Shown: piece after piece, positions 8,689-23,510 of the stretch | Layout of the letters: every line of letters starts with the position of its first letter | Numbering within the stretch: the first letter of the stretch is position 1 | DNA from: Leptoclinus maculatus | Lineage: Eukaryota; Chordata; Actinopteri; Perciformes; Stichaeidae | Direction: 5' to 3' | Length of the DNA: 64,000 bases | Assembly: GCA_032191485.1 (NCBI GenBank) | Contig: JAVDOI010000020.1 | Coordinates: 4,672,871-4,736,870 of the forward strand | Made by a program: the position numbers and the translations under genes | The notes under the pieces: generated by a model | Told to the model about the DNA's origin: nothing | Databases searched by the model: none | Seen by the model: the letters and a program-made list of their open reading frames with translations, nothing else

Positions 8689-11053
8689 ATGCCCACCGCA
8701 GGAGAGAGGACACCCTCTTCCACTTCTGTCGACTCAGCCGCAACAGATAGGTACGTTTAGATGTACGGTTCTCACAGTAGCCCACATGTTCAGATCGTGA
8801 GTGTGACAGCCATCTTTCGCACAGACCCAATGTAATACTTAGTCGACCTACCACCAAACATATAACCCAGGGAAAAAAACATGTCAAGTGTGTCTTCCTG
8901 GTCTGAAGCAATGCCAACTCTGCTAACACGTATTGAGTGGTTGAGAAGAGTTTTCACTGTGTAATCAAAGTGTCTTCAAATCTCAAATGACATGTAAGCA
9001 TTTGCATTTGCCATTTATCGTTTGATTTGTCCGTGTAGTGGCAAAGATGAATCCCCATCGGGTTCAGTCTCAGAAACACCCAAGAAATCATCAAAGAAGT
9101 CCAAGAAAACCACTGACATGACCAAAGTCTACAACTCTGTGCTCAACAGTGTTTTTGGGGCGGTAAGTAGCTAACACCCACATTGAGTGATTTAATCTGT
9201 ATATTTGAACTAGTGGTGACCATCTTCTTTGTGGCTGTTGTGGACCTTTGACATTTGACCTATACTCTTGAAACAGTTTAAGTTATAGCTTTTTACTTTC
9301 AACACCAGTTTCCCCATTCCTGCAACATTTAGACACACTTTTATTCAATAGAATGTGTGTTTTCCCACAGCCACAGGCTGAGAAAGGCTTGGGAGTGATT
9401 CAAAATCAATAATTCAAATGATTGAGATCCAAAGGCAGCGATCTATATAATACAGTGGATGCTCATTTCCAGTTAAAGGCACTGTACGTCAGACATTATA
9501 ACGTCAGAAGTGAAGTAGAAGTCAGGCAGTGTGCTCACAGTTGTGTTCCTGATCTTTCTCAAGCTGCTGTTCCTAAGCCTGGTGTGTCTGCAGCTTTAAT
9601 GGCTGATTAGTTGAAGCTCACTGCCACACTTCATTAGGGTTATCCAAATGACGAGCACTGACAAAACACTGGGTTGAATATTTACCTTTTCCATTAAACA
9701 CATGGAAAGTGATTTATAAACCTGGTCATACCTGGGAATTGTCCTCCATGCCTTCTGTCATTTTATTATGTACACTTCGGACATTAACATGCATAATACA
9801 CATGCTAATGAATTGCTAAGTGCTCACAAATCCTTGACATTAAAATCAACACATGAATTTAATTAGAAGTTTGTGCCAAGGTATTTTGGTAGCATTTGCA
9901 CGGTACAAATATTTGCTTTGCAAAATAATATAAAAAAATGGATAAACAGTTCAACATGTGTCTTCTTTGCATCTGTTTCTGCAGGAGAGAGAATTAGCTC
10001 AGGCTGAGTTGGACGGTAAGTGTCACTGACACAACTCAGTGTCCACGTTATAGTAGATTACAGTCATGCTAATAGTTCCATCTTGATTCATAATATAAGA
10101 AAGCCTCAGTCATTATTTGATCTGATCAGCCACTTCTGGAAATATTCTAATCTCTTCGTGACCCCTGACCTTTCTGACAGAGTTGCAAGAGGCCTTCAAA
10201 GAGTTTGACTACGATCAAGATGGATACCTGAACTACAAGGATGTGGCTGAATGCATGCGGACAATGGGATACATGCCCACAGAAATGGAGCTGCTGGAGA
10301 TAGTTCAACAGATCAAGATGAGAAGTGAGCTGATAAGAGACCCTGTAAAGAATATATAGAGATCAAACACAGCACGGCTCTGAAACATGCATCTCTCCTC
10401 TCCACAGTGGGCGGGTTAATGGATTTTGAGGACTTTATTGAACTGATGGGACCCAGGATGATGGGAGAGACTGCTCACATGCTGGGACTCAAAGAGCTCC
10501 AGTCGGCCTTTGTACAGGTCAGTCAACTGAAATCAGTTAAACACGCTAAATTACAGAAAAAGGAGGAAAAGGGTTAGTTTATTGTAATGAGTTTATATAT
10601 ATATATATATCAGACCTACAAAAGAGCTTTAGTCGAGTTGTATACAAACATTTTTTCCACTCTGAGTTACTGAAATTTTCTAAAGGAAAACCAGCTTTTC
10701 TTACACTTTCTGTTTCTAAAAGTTTGACGTCGATGGAGATGGAAAGATCACCCAGGACGAAATGAAGGACGCAATCAAGTCGATGCTGGGAGAGAAGCTG
10801 AAGAAAGGAGAACTGGAGGAGATCATAAAGGAGCTGGACATTAACGCAGATGGAAGCATCGACTTTGAAGGTGACGAAAAGCAGCTCAGGCACATTTATA
10901 CATTGGACTTGTTGACCAGAACATTGTGGGTCATGCTTGTGTAACACATGTTGTGCTTGTGTGTACTACACACTAAACACTCAGCACTGACTCCACTTGT
11001 TGGTTTGTTTTCTCTCCTCTTCAGAGTTTGTGATGATGCTCTCCATTCGCTAG
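8689..11053 (+). CDS. cabp4: Calcium-binding protein 4 (CaBP4)
   Basis: Coding exons are 8689-8750, 9039-9162, 9985-10015, 10181-10324, 10408-10517, 10723-10870 and 11025-11053, giving 215 aa. CaBP4 is a calmodulin-like protein that tunes the Cav1.4 channel at photoreceptor ribbon synapses. After a Ser/Lys-rich N-terminus and VLNSVFG comes EF1 (DYDQDGYLNYKD), then a degenerate EF2 region (IKMRMGGLMDFEDF). Functional EF3 (DVDGDGKITQDE) and EF4 (DINADGSIDFEE) follow, and the protein ends FVMMLSIR. The phrases IKMRMGG and ETAHMLG are CaBP4-like rather than CaBP1/2/5-like. EF1 ends with Asp where Glu is usual. The start is the first ATG, one base after the acceptor. The gene is tail-to-tail with tdrd7. 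CaBP2 or CaBP5 are less likely alternatives. Confidence 0.86.
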
Positions 11054-12929
11054 CTGCTGAAAGGACAGACAGGATACACCACCGCTTCTGAATCATTCCA
11101 TAGATAGTTAACACAACTAAGATCCAATATTGACAAGTACATTTTTGTAATGTAGGTAGACGTCTACAACGTAATGTGTGCCTAAGTGTAATAACTTAAT
11201 GAATGGTGGATTGTTAAAGGTTTGGGAAAAATTATGTGAATGCTGTTATTTTGGGAGTTACGTTTTGCAGTGATATAATATGTAAATGACTGAGATGTTT
11301 TAATATTTTGATAAAGAAATCGAAATGTGAGTTTTTAAAATAACATAACACAATTGTAATATGCAATAGAAGAAATAATCAATGGAATGATGACATTTAA
11401 ACTTCTCAAACAGACTTTATTCCAAAAACAAGTCATTTATTACCTCCAGCTCATTGTCAAACAACAACATGGAAATGAATGAAGCGTTCATCATCCTCTA
11501 GAGAATATAAGTTAAATATAAATTAAATTCATGTCACTTGTCAATTGTTAACAACAATGCAGCTTTGAGCTTTGTCGGGTCTACTGTCTTCAGAATTGGA
11601 GAAGCATTTGCAAATCCAAAACCCCGGTGTAGGTGTGCCAGAAAAAAACACACACATTTCAGAATAAAATCCCACAATCGGCCAACATTTGATGGTAGCA
11701 CTGGAACCTAGCACGAGCAGAACTTATCTCCTTTTGGAAATGTAAAAGCTTAACACTACTGGAAACGTATTGCTTATTATTATTATAACATCAAAGTGTA
11801 TGCGCACAGTTAAGAAAGATCTGCAACATGCAGCAAGTCTCATTTTAAGACAAGAAACTGAATAATAAAGGAGAGTTACTCAACTCTGTGTTTCAAAGGA
11901 GGAGGAGAGATGTCACTGCGCTTTTCAGCAATGCACAGTCAAAAAGTCTGAGGAACTGTCTGTGTGTCAATGTACTCTTTCAATTCAATGTAAAATCCCA
12001 AGCATAGGCCCTTCTACTGTACATGCAGTATGAGGATGTACCACCACAAAAAACAACTAATGTCAGGATACAAACATATCTCACACCAAGTACATACTTC
12101 CCCATACAAACCCCATCAACTTCTGTTTCTGCTCTCGCTTGGTCAGTACAGTAGACTCTGTGTCAGCATGCATATGCTAAAAAGAGACTAACTGGAGAAA
12201 CAAAAATTGTTTATTCAAGCATATACAAAAAGTGTAAACTACCTACGGACTTGTCTGTTTCTTCTCCTCTCAGGGGAATGTTGGCTCTAACTTTTGGAAA
12301 CTTTATGACAATCACAAATACTATCCAAAAAAAATCAGATTTTGTAAACAAATGTATTTAAATCTTCCAAGAATGTGAGAATTTTGAACATATTGTGCAT
12401 GGTGCTCACATTGGCAGGGTTCAGGGTGTTCAGGCGTCCCCTGGACGACACACACTATAACTGGATGCACTCACGGTGCTGTAGTGTGAGACGCTGCTCT
12501 GGATTGAAGCCGTTGTATCCCTTCCACAGCTTTGTGGGGATATTACGGAGAAATTCAGCAGTTTGTTACTGTATTCTGAAGGTATGTTTAGAGTATTTGT
12601 GGAAAGATTGGACCAACATCAAGCATGGGTGTATTGTCCAGTGGTCACACTGCAAAATCACATCACGGCATCCCTCCATGTACAGCCCAAAACACGACAA
12701 GCAAGTGGCTACAACACCTACACCTCTTGTTTTTCTCTCTATATGCTATCAAACCTTTCCCTTCTACTTGTAACTTCTCCTTCATCTTTTCTTCTTTCAG
12801 TCCCCCTACATGGTGGATACATAAAGATAGATAAGCTTCTTCTATTTGATCTATCCACAACTCACAGTGTGTTCATTGAGCAGCAGGAAACTGCTAACCT
12901 AGTAAGATGTGTCGACGATCTTCTGTCGC
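11054..12929. other. Convergent 3' UTRs of cabp4 (+) and tdrd7 (-)
   Basis: No coding exon is present. The minus strand has an AATAAA signal at about 11416-11421, which would give tdrd7 a 3' UTR of about 1.5 kb. No canonical AATAAA was seen for cabp4 just downstream of its stop. The two transcripts therefore end within a few hundred bases of each other and may overlap. Confidence 0.5.
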
Positions 12930-15900
12930 CTACAGCACGTTGGTCAGCTCTTCAGCAAATTCAGCCATGATGTCATGCACCCAGATGTCCCTTTCTTCCT
13001 GTGAAGTGTCGACAAGGAAGACCATCAACTTCCTGTCCCACGGGTTAGTGGCTTCCTGTACGGCCTCCAGCTGGGCCACAAGGGGTTTCTTCTCCACGTG
13101 GTTCCTGAAGACGATAGAAGCTTCCTCTGACCACTGCCTCGGCTTCAATCCTGCCAGGGACACAAGTATGAAGGTTAAGCTCACATTTATGTTAATGATA
13201 CAATGTTAACATTTAATGCTACACAAATTAGAAGCCTAGTAGGCTCATAACTTGCTTAATGACTTTACATTGTTTCATGGAGGAACTTTAATAACTGAAA
13301 AGAGAAAAGCAAAGTTGCGAGAAGAAGTACTCAATCGAATATCGTACAAATTGCCAGAGAAAGACCTGCATTCAAAATCTTGCTTGAATAATAGTACGAT
13401 GTATGAGATTCGATCTTTACGCTGGTTAATTCAACATCCCTCTGTGTCCGTCACTGTTTGTTATAAGGTTGTGTACAGGGCCCTTGTGTCCAAAGCCAAA
13501 CTATCTTCAATGTGCCAACATGTGAATCCCTGCCGTGACAAATGTAAAAGAGGTGAGACTTTCCTTACCAGCATGTTCTAACCTTGAGAAATACAGTATA
13601 GTATATAATATAGAAGTTGTATCAGCAAAATATACTTCAAATATTAAAGGTAAATGTACTCATAATGCAGAAATACAATGGTACATTGTAGTAGGTTGAG
13701 GTGGAGCTAGTTCTAAATATCTTGTATAAGGTAGTTGGAGTTAGAAAAGGGCAGTTTTGTTGATAACAATGCACCATATTTTATAAGCTCACCATATGTT
13801 TAATATGTAAAATATGAATCTGTCAATATAATTGAGTAAGAAGTACAAACCTGCCTCTGATACTGTAAAGTAAAACATTAAATTAACAGCAAATGGAAAG
13901 ACTCAAGTAAATAAATAACACTCACCAGCCAGCTGAGCAGTGATTCCCTGGAACGGCAGCTGTCTGAACTCTTTGATCAGAGGTCTGAGCTGTGTGCAGC
14001 TGACCAGCTCATGTTTACCATAGTCCAACTCGTACACAGACACCAACCCGTTGGTCAGAACTCCCTTCACCAACACACGATGCCAGCTAAGAGAAGAGAA
14101 GAAGGAAGAGTGGATATATTTAGGCAAAGCGCAACTGCTCCCATTTGGCCTGTTATTAAATATACACTACAGACAGAAACAAAGACATAAGGCACCACAA
14201 ATCAGAGTAACTCACCTGTTCTCCACTTTAGCAGCGTATATCTGATTCTTCTCTATGTTGAGGGGTTTCTCCTCAGTTTTATTGTAGTAGAGAATCATCT
14301 CTCCCATCAACACAACCAGTTTGTACATATCTCTCCAGGGCTGCAGCACAAAGTGGCCCGGATGGCACGCCACTGATACATAGACGTCTATGTTGCTTCC
14401 TGAGAAGAAAAAGACTTTACGTGTGAACACATGCTTTTCTAGGCTACAGTAAGCAAAAGATTTCCACTAGTTATTACCTGTTGGGGGAAACTCTAGTAAT
14501 GGTGGCAGCTGGAGAGAGGATGAGGGGGGTGACGGTGTCTCTGGTCTCTGGGTGGTAGTCTTGTTGCCTCCTCCACCTCCTCTGGGTCCTGATAGAACCC
14601 TCCTGAGATGAGGCTTGGCTGGGGAAGAGGTTGACGTTGGACTCCCATTGGTGTAGTCACCAGTGCTGGGAGTTTTGGAGGATAAAGTGGTTGTGAAGAT
14701 CTTGGCAGGGCTGTGAAATTAAATTTACAAACAAAGGAGAAATTTAGTGAATAAGTTTAAGCTGAACATTGGCTTTATATTGAATCTCAAGCAGCAGTAA
14801 CCTGTGGCTCGTCAGGAAAACATCTGGTTGCTGTTTGAACAGGTCAGACTGGGCCATCTGATGGTTGAGGCTGCGGGCCGGGTCGTGGAAGTTCTTGTCG
14901 ATGAAGAGGTGGACGTAGATGCAGCGCTTGGTTTCATCTACCTTGGCAACCTTTGGAGAAATGTGCGGAGATACATGGGGAAGAAAAACAGAGGGGCTGA
15001 ACCAATGAAGGCATAATTTGAGTGATTTATAAAACAAATAATCATCATCCCCTCCCTGAAGAAATAAAACAACTGAAGATGTTAGATGTTGAGGAAGAAT
15101 GGGCAGCATTTTACCTTCATGCTACAGTCTGTGGTGTTGAGCACTTTCTCTCGAAGCCATTGGACAACATCTGGAGTCCAGGAGCCAACACTGACAGCCA
15201 GGTCTGCTAGACAGCACTTCACAGCCTAAACACAGGTCGCTGGAAGTCATTTTCTCAGATAAATCTGTAAGACTGCATGAGGACGCTGCCCTCACTACCA
15301 CAGTGCATGACAAAAAATATCTCCTTTGAGCATAATATTTGCTCTTGACTGTTTTTCCCGATCTGTACTTCGAAGACATAGCTGACCTGTGGCGGGATGG
15401 CCATGAGGTCACGGAGGAATGGCGGTGGGATCTCTCTCAGCTCAAACACCTCTACAGAAGCCTGGACGCCAACATCAATGAACAAGATGTCCAGCACTCT
15501 GCTGCCGTGCAGGTTGGTGATCTAAAGACAGAATTATACTTTTTACAGTTATAAAAATGTCAACAAAATGTGCAGGGAGGAATGCAGTAGTGTGGATGGT
15601 GTTTCTTTGTAATCGCTGCTCTCAGGGTAATGCCTGCCTCTGCAACTGCGATTGTGACTTTATCCCTTTTGTCAACAGTAATAATATGTGGATTTGTTTA
15701 AAAACTCACTGTCTGTGCTGCAGTGCCATCTTACCTCAACACGGGACCATTTGCCTTTGTAGCGAGCCAGACACCCTTTCCCACAGAAGGGTCTAGATAC
15801 CAAGAACTCTGATGTTACCTGGAACAGGAATATCAGACATCATATTGTTAAATCTGAGGTTACTGAGTATGTGCAACGGCTGCTTTATGACGGCAATACA

Positions 15901-18900
15901 AATTAAACTGTAAAAGCTCACACAAACGTTTCACAAGTCCACCCAGTCTGCTGCAGGTGTTTACGACAGTGATATCAAAGAGTAGGACTTTAGATCTGTG
16001 GTTACTTGGAGAGGGGCTGTTGATGTTTAAATCATTAAAAGATTTGAATTATGAATGGTTCATTTATTCCTACATTTATTCTACAGTTGATTCATGACAC
16101 CAACGTTCCCAACACTAGCACAGGGAGTCACCCTAACAGATAAACTATATACATTTAGCTGGACTCAACTCTGGATAGAAAAACAAAACCAGTCCATCCG
16201 GTTTGTTACTGGTTGTGGAAATCATTTGTATGAAGTATGTAATGTAAATAACATTTGAAACAACATTACTCCCCTGCATGCTTGATGAATTCAAATACAC
16301 TCCCTAGACTTGCAAGTCTCTTGCGTTGGTAAAATACAGACTCCACACTGTGTTAACCTCAACACTGACGTAAAGCATTACTGAGCTGCAACTACGAGCT
16401 TTAAAGGACAGCAGTGGCACATCTAGAAAAAGCATCGGCTCCACTGTGCTGCCAACAGATTAAGTGGCTTGGCAAGATTATCAAACTAATCTCAATCTGT
16501 CTACAACTCTGCCTGAAAGAAGCAACACATCCACAAAAGGCTTTTAAGACGATCATGTGAGTCCTAGTCTCCTGCGTGTATTTTCTAAACAGGCTGTAAT
16601 GAATACATACATACAGTAGATCTTCATTTTAACAGACAGATTAAGGACATGCAAGGAAGGTTTATATTTTTCTCTTCTTATTTCCAGTCAGGAGTGTGCA
16701 ACACATCTGTATGCACCCCATGTGTGTCCCATTTGGAAATAATAATTCGATATTAATGAATTATTATACAGACAAATGCAATTGCTGCACCTACTAAACT
16801 TAAAAAGGGGTAGCATGTAAAGCTACACAAATAAAAGGCAGACGAGCAAGAAAACACTGAGATGAACGAAACACAGAGAAGCAAATGACATGGGCTGCTT
16901 TGAAGACCGGATTAAGAATAGAGTTGTAGTTCCGGGCCGAGAGTGGATCTTAAGGTCTATAATGAAATCAATAATATAAATAGATACATGCAGTGTTTGT
17001 CACAACTCTCCTCCTACAAGAACCAGGGCTCTTACGGTCAATGTCGTAATCACAGTCATCATTCTTCAAAGTGAGCTTCTCCTTGTATCCTGTGTATCGG
17101 TATATAAACTAAAAATGACACCAACGACAGTGTGGTCCCTGTAGCAATGGTACTATTTGTTTATGTTAATTGCACCATAATGAATTTAATGATTTAGTGA
17201 TGTTAAAGGATAAGGCTTGTGTTGTTCTATATTGTTCTTATTGTCAATATATCCCATGAAAAGACAAAACCCATAGTTTACTGTCATTGGTCTTGCAATA
17301 AAAGAAGAAAAGACTAAAACCGACAATGCATTATTTCATTATTTAAACTTTCCCACAAGTACCCAGTTCATTGAATTCTACTTAAGATATATATATATAT
17401 ATATAGTTTTGTTTTCTAAAAAGGGAGAGTCATTTCCTAAAACAGCTGGGCACTGGAGTTTCTAACAAACATTTCTTAAACCAGAGTAAATAGTGCATTT
17501 GTCTCGCGCTAGTTTTCATCATCGATTACAACACATTTGGTGCTCAAATGAGAATTTATGGCAGAAAAACGACGAATGTCTCATTTATTAAAAATAAACT
17601 AACGTGACCATGTTCAATGTAATAAAAGACCCTGTAACAATGTCAAATGTAGCATGGTGCTAACCTGTGAGTGGAAGTATGTCTCTATGTTCTCCAGTAT
17701 CTCATTGAGCTTGGCAAGGCCTCTGGAGGGCAGCTGGCAGTAGATGGTCCCATCTGAGCAGACGCTTCTGACAGTCACGTTCATATAAGCGCTGTTCACC
17801 TGAGGAGAGCCAGTGATAAGAGTTTAGTGTGCTATACACACACACTGACCGAACCCTGCGCAAACACAATGTCTGCACTCCCGTACCTTTAACGGGCTGG
17901 CAAGCGTCTTGTCCTGCAGGGCTTTCATACAGGCAGCGTTGATGTTGACATCGTCATCCTGCGACGTGTCATACAGGACGACAACGGGGGTCTGCCCTCT
18001 CTCTATGATCTCTGCCAATAGGATCTTTCCACTTGCCATTGTCTCAAACTTCTTCAGCACAGCAGGCTCCTGACAGAATGGCTTCAGACCTGGACGGACA
18101 CACGGACACAGTTACATCAATAGGCCAATAAATGACAGAGGAGGGGAAAATAGAAGGGTGAAACAAGAAGGATAAGAAAGTGTTTTTTTCCAATTCAGAC
18201 TCACCTGCTAGTTTACATTTGGTCGCCTGGAAAGGCAGTTGGAAAAACTTCTCATGCAGCTCAAACACTTTGGTTTTGCTGATCACCTCTGAGAAGCCAT
18301 GATCCACATAGTGCACCTACAGAGGTGAAAGTTTTGATTTATTTGTCTTGGATGCATCACTTGCCATTCAATGACTCGTATCACTAGAATTCTCACCTTG
18401 ACCTTGTCAGCCATGACCTCGCAGACTTGCGCCCTAAGAATCTCCTCCTCCTCCTCGGCCCTGACAGCAACAAGTTGGCCAGAGGATAGAGACGACAAAG
18501 GAGTTGGACTGCTTTGGTCCACACCGTAAAACGCCCTCATTTCATCTTCCATGGACTCCTGGGCCTGGGAGTAACCCTCACCAATGTACCTGAGAGAGGA
18601 GGAGAGATAGACAGATAGTCTGAACTGTTAAGTCCTACAGTACATTCACACATACAGTTCTCCTACCTACCTGATTATAACTCCGTTGGTGTTGGTGGCC
18701 TCCACCACAAGCACAGAGGGGTACTCCTCTTTGGGTATTTGCAGAGAGGGCACCGCGTGGTTACTGAGCCTCCTCCCCAGCTCCTGCCTCACCCTCAGCT
18801 CCTCCACACTGGCTGAGGAGCTCCTCCTATTACAGTTCTCATCCTCTACTCCTCCACCACCACCACTGCTGCTGCTACTCCCCTTGTACAAGATGGCCCT

Positions 18901-21900
18901 CTTGGGGTTGTCAGGCATGGGGTAGTCGATGGTGCAGATGTCGGAGAGGAGGTGAAGGTTCTCCAGGACATGTCCCGGCAGTTTGAACTTGCAAATAAAT
19001 CAAATTGAATATATATATATATATTTATATTAAAAAATATCAACCGCACCTAGCTCCTGAATTTGGTAAGGACCTTAATATGATAGTGTTTCAAAATGTT
19101 ACTGACTTTGTACGTGTCCTGGAAGAGCTTGGGCAACGCGTGGGCCCACAGGCCGTTGGGGTACTTCGCCAGCAGCTCCTCCAGTTTCAGCTTCAGGTCG
19201 GGGCTGAGGGTGGCAGGGGAGGAGGGAGGACTGGGGGACGAGGAGGATGATGTTGTAGTCTGGGGAGAGCAGGAACCAGAGTGAGTCAAATGGGTGCTGG
19301 GGGGACTCTTCTGGGTGGGGGACTGCACAGGTTTGTTTGTCGGGGTGTTTGAATTTGGCACAGGGGCAGAGGTGGAGTTTGGGTTAAGGATGGGTGGAGG
19401 GGAGGATGTGGTGGTCTGTTCCTTGGCAGGGTAAAGCAGCAACTCTGACGGGTTGCTGCTGCAGGTTTTCTCTACCTAGGAGAATAAATGGAAAGGACTT
19501 ATGTTATATATAAAACCATTTTGTAGGTAAAACAGACTGAACATGACTAGACATTCATGACATTGTTGCTTCCAATATATCATCGGGATTGGTATTCATT
19601 TGTTGTGAGCTCTTGAAATGTACTAATGTGAACTAATTAGAGAGTCGTGAGTTGCTCAGAAATTCCTCTTTCTCATGTTCTCTGATTTGTGACTTGTGCT
19701 TTATAAATAAAATGAACTTGACGTGTCTCAAGATGATATAAGATTACTTAAAGCTTTTTGTGTATCATGATTTGTGGGTTCTTGTTTTTAGGATTTTGTG
19801 CATAGTGTCTACGTGTGCATATTATCTCTAGTACTGAGTTCTCTGAAAAACATAAACTGATATATAACTGCTGCTTAACTACACGTCATATCATAACTTA
19901 TGCTAAGTAAATTGTAAAAGATCTTTTCCTGTGCATAAAGATGTCATGCTGCCTTTCATTAGCCCCACTGTATTATCATCTTATCACATAAGTAAATATT
20001 CAAATCATTTGAAAACAGAAATGCTTCTTATTATAGTAAAATACAAACAAATAACTACAGTAACATCAGGCGTACATACAGTGCATATGTGTGTCCATGT
20101 CTCCAAGTCTTTGATGGCCTCAGTGGGCATGTCCTGTTTATACAGCTCCCTGTAGATCTGAGGCAGCTTTGACACCCAGAACCCGTTACTGTACTTCCCC
20201 AGAATCTCCCTGATGCGCCCCTGGACCTGCTGAGGGTTGTAGGGCTTTCCTTTCCCTGAGTGGAGGCTCTCGTTTAGATTTAAGGGTGCTGGAAGAAAGA
20301 GAAGAAAGAGATGGATGCAATTACTGTTTTGATCTTCTGGAACCTGAAACTTGCTGGTTGCATGGCATGCTTTTTCCAAAAACAAAGGCACTTTAATCTT
20401 GAAAGAGATGGATGATTTGAATAAAGAATAAGAGTGATGAATGGGTATCTTTACAACAAGTCATGCCTCCTTTTGCCTCTGACCCATTGACCTACGGGCT
20501 TTAAATGCAAAATTGGTCAGACTGTCGAAAAGTCCAATTGAAACACGTCAGTGGATGTCAATATTGCTTGAAACATTTTGACATTCAGTATTCATCCAAA
20601 TATGGATATTAGTGCCAAAGCCTTTTCTAATGAAGTCACACTAAAAACCACTTTGATACTAACGTGTGAATCTCTAGAATTACAATAATCAAATGGAGCC
20701 GTGTTATACCAACACTGTGAGGCATACAGCACCGTAGGTCTTGCACATTTTCTAAACAGGAGTCTCATACATGAAGCAAAAGCTCTTAAACCAGTCAGTA
20801 TCACACTTAAACAGTCTCATCTGTCGGTAAGGGCCTGAAATAAACATCTAAAATGGCTGGAGCCTTTGAAAATATGTGCCTCAAAGCTATGTAGTTTATT
20901 AAATTCCATTGCGTTACCCCAGGCTATACAGCCATTGTTCAGACAGGTAACATGACAACAAACACATTCTTAGTTTAAGTAAAAGAGATAAAGAGCAGGG
21001 AGGTTGACAGACAACACTAGACGAATGGGCGCTGATTAAACTTGAACCTCGTGTCTACAGGATCCTCAGAAAATCGACTAAGATGGGGTTGCTGCTTGTT
21101 TGCTTTACACATCACAAAATAATGGTAGGTCTGTTGGACACATGATTTGATACTTCAGCACAAGAAAGCACAGCATGACACTAGAAAACTGTCTTTTACT
21201 TAGTTGAGTCTTTACTATCCTCTGCTGATGCTTTGAGCAGCAAGCCAGCATTTCAGTTGTTAGAAGTTACCCAGGTCTGGGAAACGTTTCTGTTCGTTTA
21301 GAGGACCAAAAGCTACACAAAATGTATTTTTTTAGCGTTATGAAAAACAGCCTGTTCTACTTACGGCCGGTCTGTTGGGAGTTTTTAGAAAGGTGAGCAT
21401 GCACCTCCTTCTGAAACCGTGACGGGAGGGTCATCCTCTTGTCTGACCTGGACACAAGAGAACAAGAACAAGAAGAAGCAAAACTTTCCATTTGCTCTGT
21501 AAGAGAAGAAAATTGTGCAGAACAGACTCGAAACAACATTTTGTTTCTCTTTTTTGAACCTTCAAAAGCTAAAAAAAAAGAATCACTTCTGACTTTTGCC
21601 TGGCTCTGTTCTGCACGTCCGATCCTCTTATTATGCAAAGCACAGTCAGGACTCTGGTAGCATCTCAAAGTCTAACCAGAAAACCACTTAAGTTCAGTGC
21701 AAACAGAGTTTTTTTTGCCTGTCCTCAGTAACACAACCCATTAATCAAACTGTCTTCATACCCCATTGGTCTAGAACAATGGGTCGTGAGACACAGCACA
21801 CTGGGTACTGCATTGCACTCTAGATGCTATTCCTCAGACCTAGTCAGCAACAAACTGAGAACGTATGGAAAGATTTCTACATTATGTATCTACAATCTTT

Positions 21901-23456
21901 TCCTTCTTCCCACCCCTCCCATAACCTCTTCTACCCATCCTTACCGTGGCTGCTGTTCAGATCCGTCACCTCAATGAAACAATAACCGCTTTGTTTAAAC
22001 ATTCCTCCCAATTCTCCTCATTCACCCTGACTATCTCCCTCGTGTCTCCTGTCTTCTCTCAGTCACAGCTCCTGGCTCGCCCTGGTACATAGCTAAAAAT
22101 GTAAGCAAGCAATCAATAAACAAAGCAAAAAGGCAATTTTCTTTGTGACCCTGAATGAATGTGAGAGGGTTTGAAGGACTTTACTACCCATACATGGATC
22201 ACAGGACATAATGTCAGCAATCTGATGATTTCACCTCCACTGACATAAATGTAAATCTAAAATATTAAATCAAAATGGTCATGATGTTTGGTGATTTGTA
22301 TAACAAGGACAATTCTCCTTTGGTCTTCAGCCAAGAAGCAGAAGTCCTTAAAGTGCTCAAAAAGAATGGAAATTTGAATATCTATATTTCGATTACTTCT
22401 GGGAAATCTACATCTTCAAGGGGAGATTGTGTGACACAATTGAAACCCCCCAAACAGCCACTGAGTGAATCTTGTGGTGACATGTTGACTCTTTCATTTT
22501 GTTCGCTGAATTCACCACTTGTGCTGCCATGCATCCCATAGTACACCTGCACTCACACACAATTGATGATAACGCTGGCCCGCCAGCGTACTGTCCGATG
22601 GAAGATCTAGAGGGATACACAGAGATCTGCTGATTCACTCTGTGTCGGTTTAGAAGTGTTAATCTACCAGAGAATAGAGCAGGGATTAGAAAGGGCTCAC
22701 GTCCCCCCTGCTCTGGGCTCGTGTCCCCTCCCAACACACCAGGCGTCCCACCCTGCCGCCCCATTGTGCTGCTGAGGGCCAGCGATACACTGGACCCCCA
22801 TGGTGGCACGGACAGAGGACTGATGTCAGTTGTTTTCACAGTGGACAGACGAACAGGGCCGTGGATGGATGGAAGTGAGCCAGCAAATGAGCTGGAATAA
22901 TCATGATTCATAGTTTAAGCAATGCAGATAGATAATATCTTGCAATGCTTCTAAATGGCTTCTTCTTCAATAACATAGAATCAGGTTTTTAACTCATTCC
23001 AGGTCACGGTGAATGGCAGTAGAAATCTGAAGCCATTGTCTATTGGAACAAGTATTGATTTTAGAATAGGAAAAATGTATTTGGGCCAATTACGGGGAAA
23101 GGGGAGGGGTCAAAGCATAATGAGCAATTCACCAATTAATTCATAGAGAGTGTAAGAAAGAGAAGGAACAATGATGGGCAGTAAGAGGGACAGTAAAAAC
23201 ATGCCAAACACGTAGACGAGAAGGCAAAGAGAAACAGAAGAAGTGAGAAAGTGATGGGAGGAAGGACACGGACAGAGACAGGCAGAGAGAGAACCAGAAT
23301 AATCTAGTGAGTACATCATCAGTCCAGTGCTGAATAAGCAGCAGCAGGGAGGCTGTTTGCACTCAGAAACCAAGCATAGTTCAACCAGGCTCCCATTCAC
23401 CAGCAACCTATTCTGATTCAGCTCAGACCACATGGGTGGGAGGAGAGGAGGGGGAC

Positions 23457-23510
<54 letters not shown>

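Noticed and set aside
19101..19107. Alternative tdrd7 donor (AAAGTCA|GTAACA) for exon 19107-19475
   Set aside because: It would shift the reading phase at the next exon; the upstream donor AAA|GTCAGT keeps the frame.
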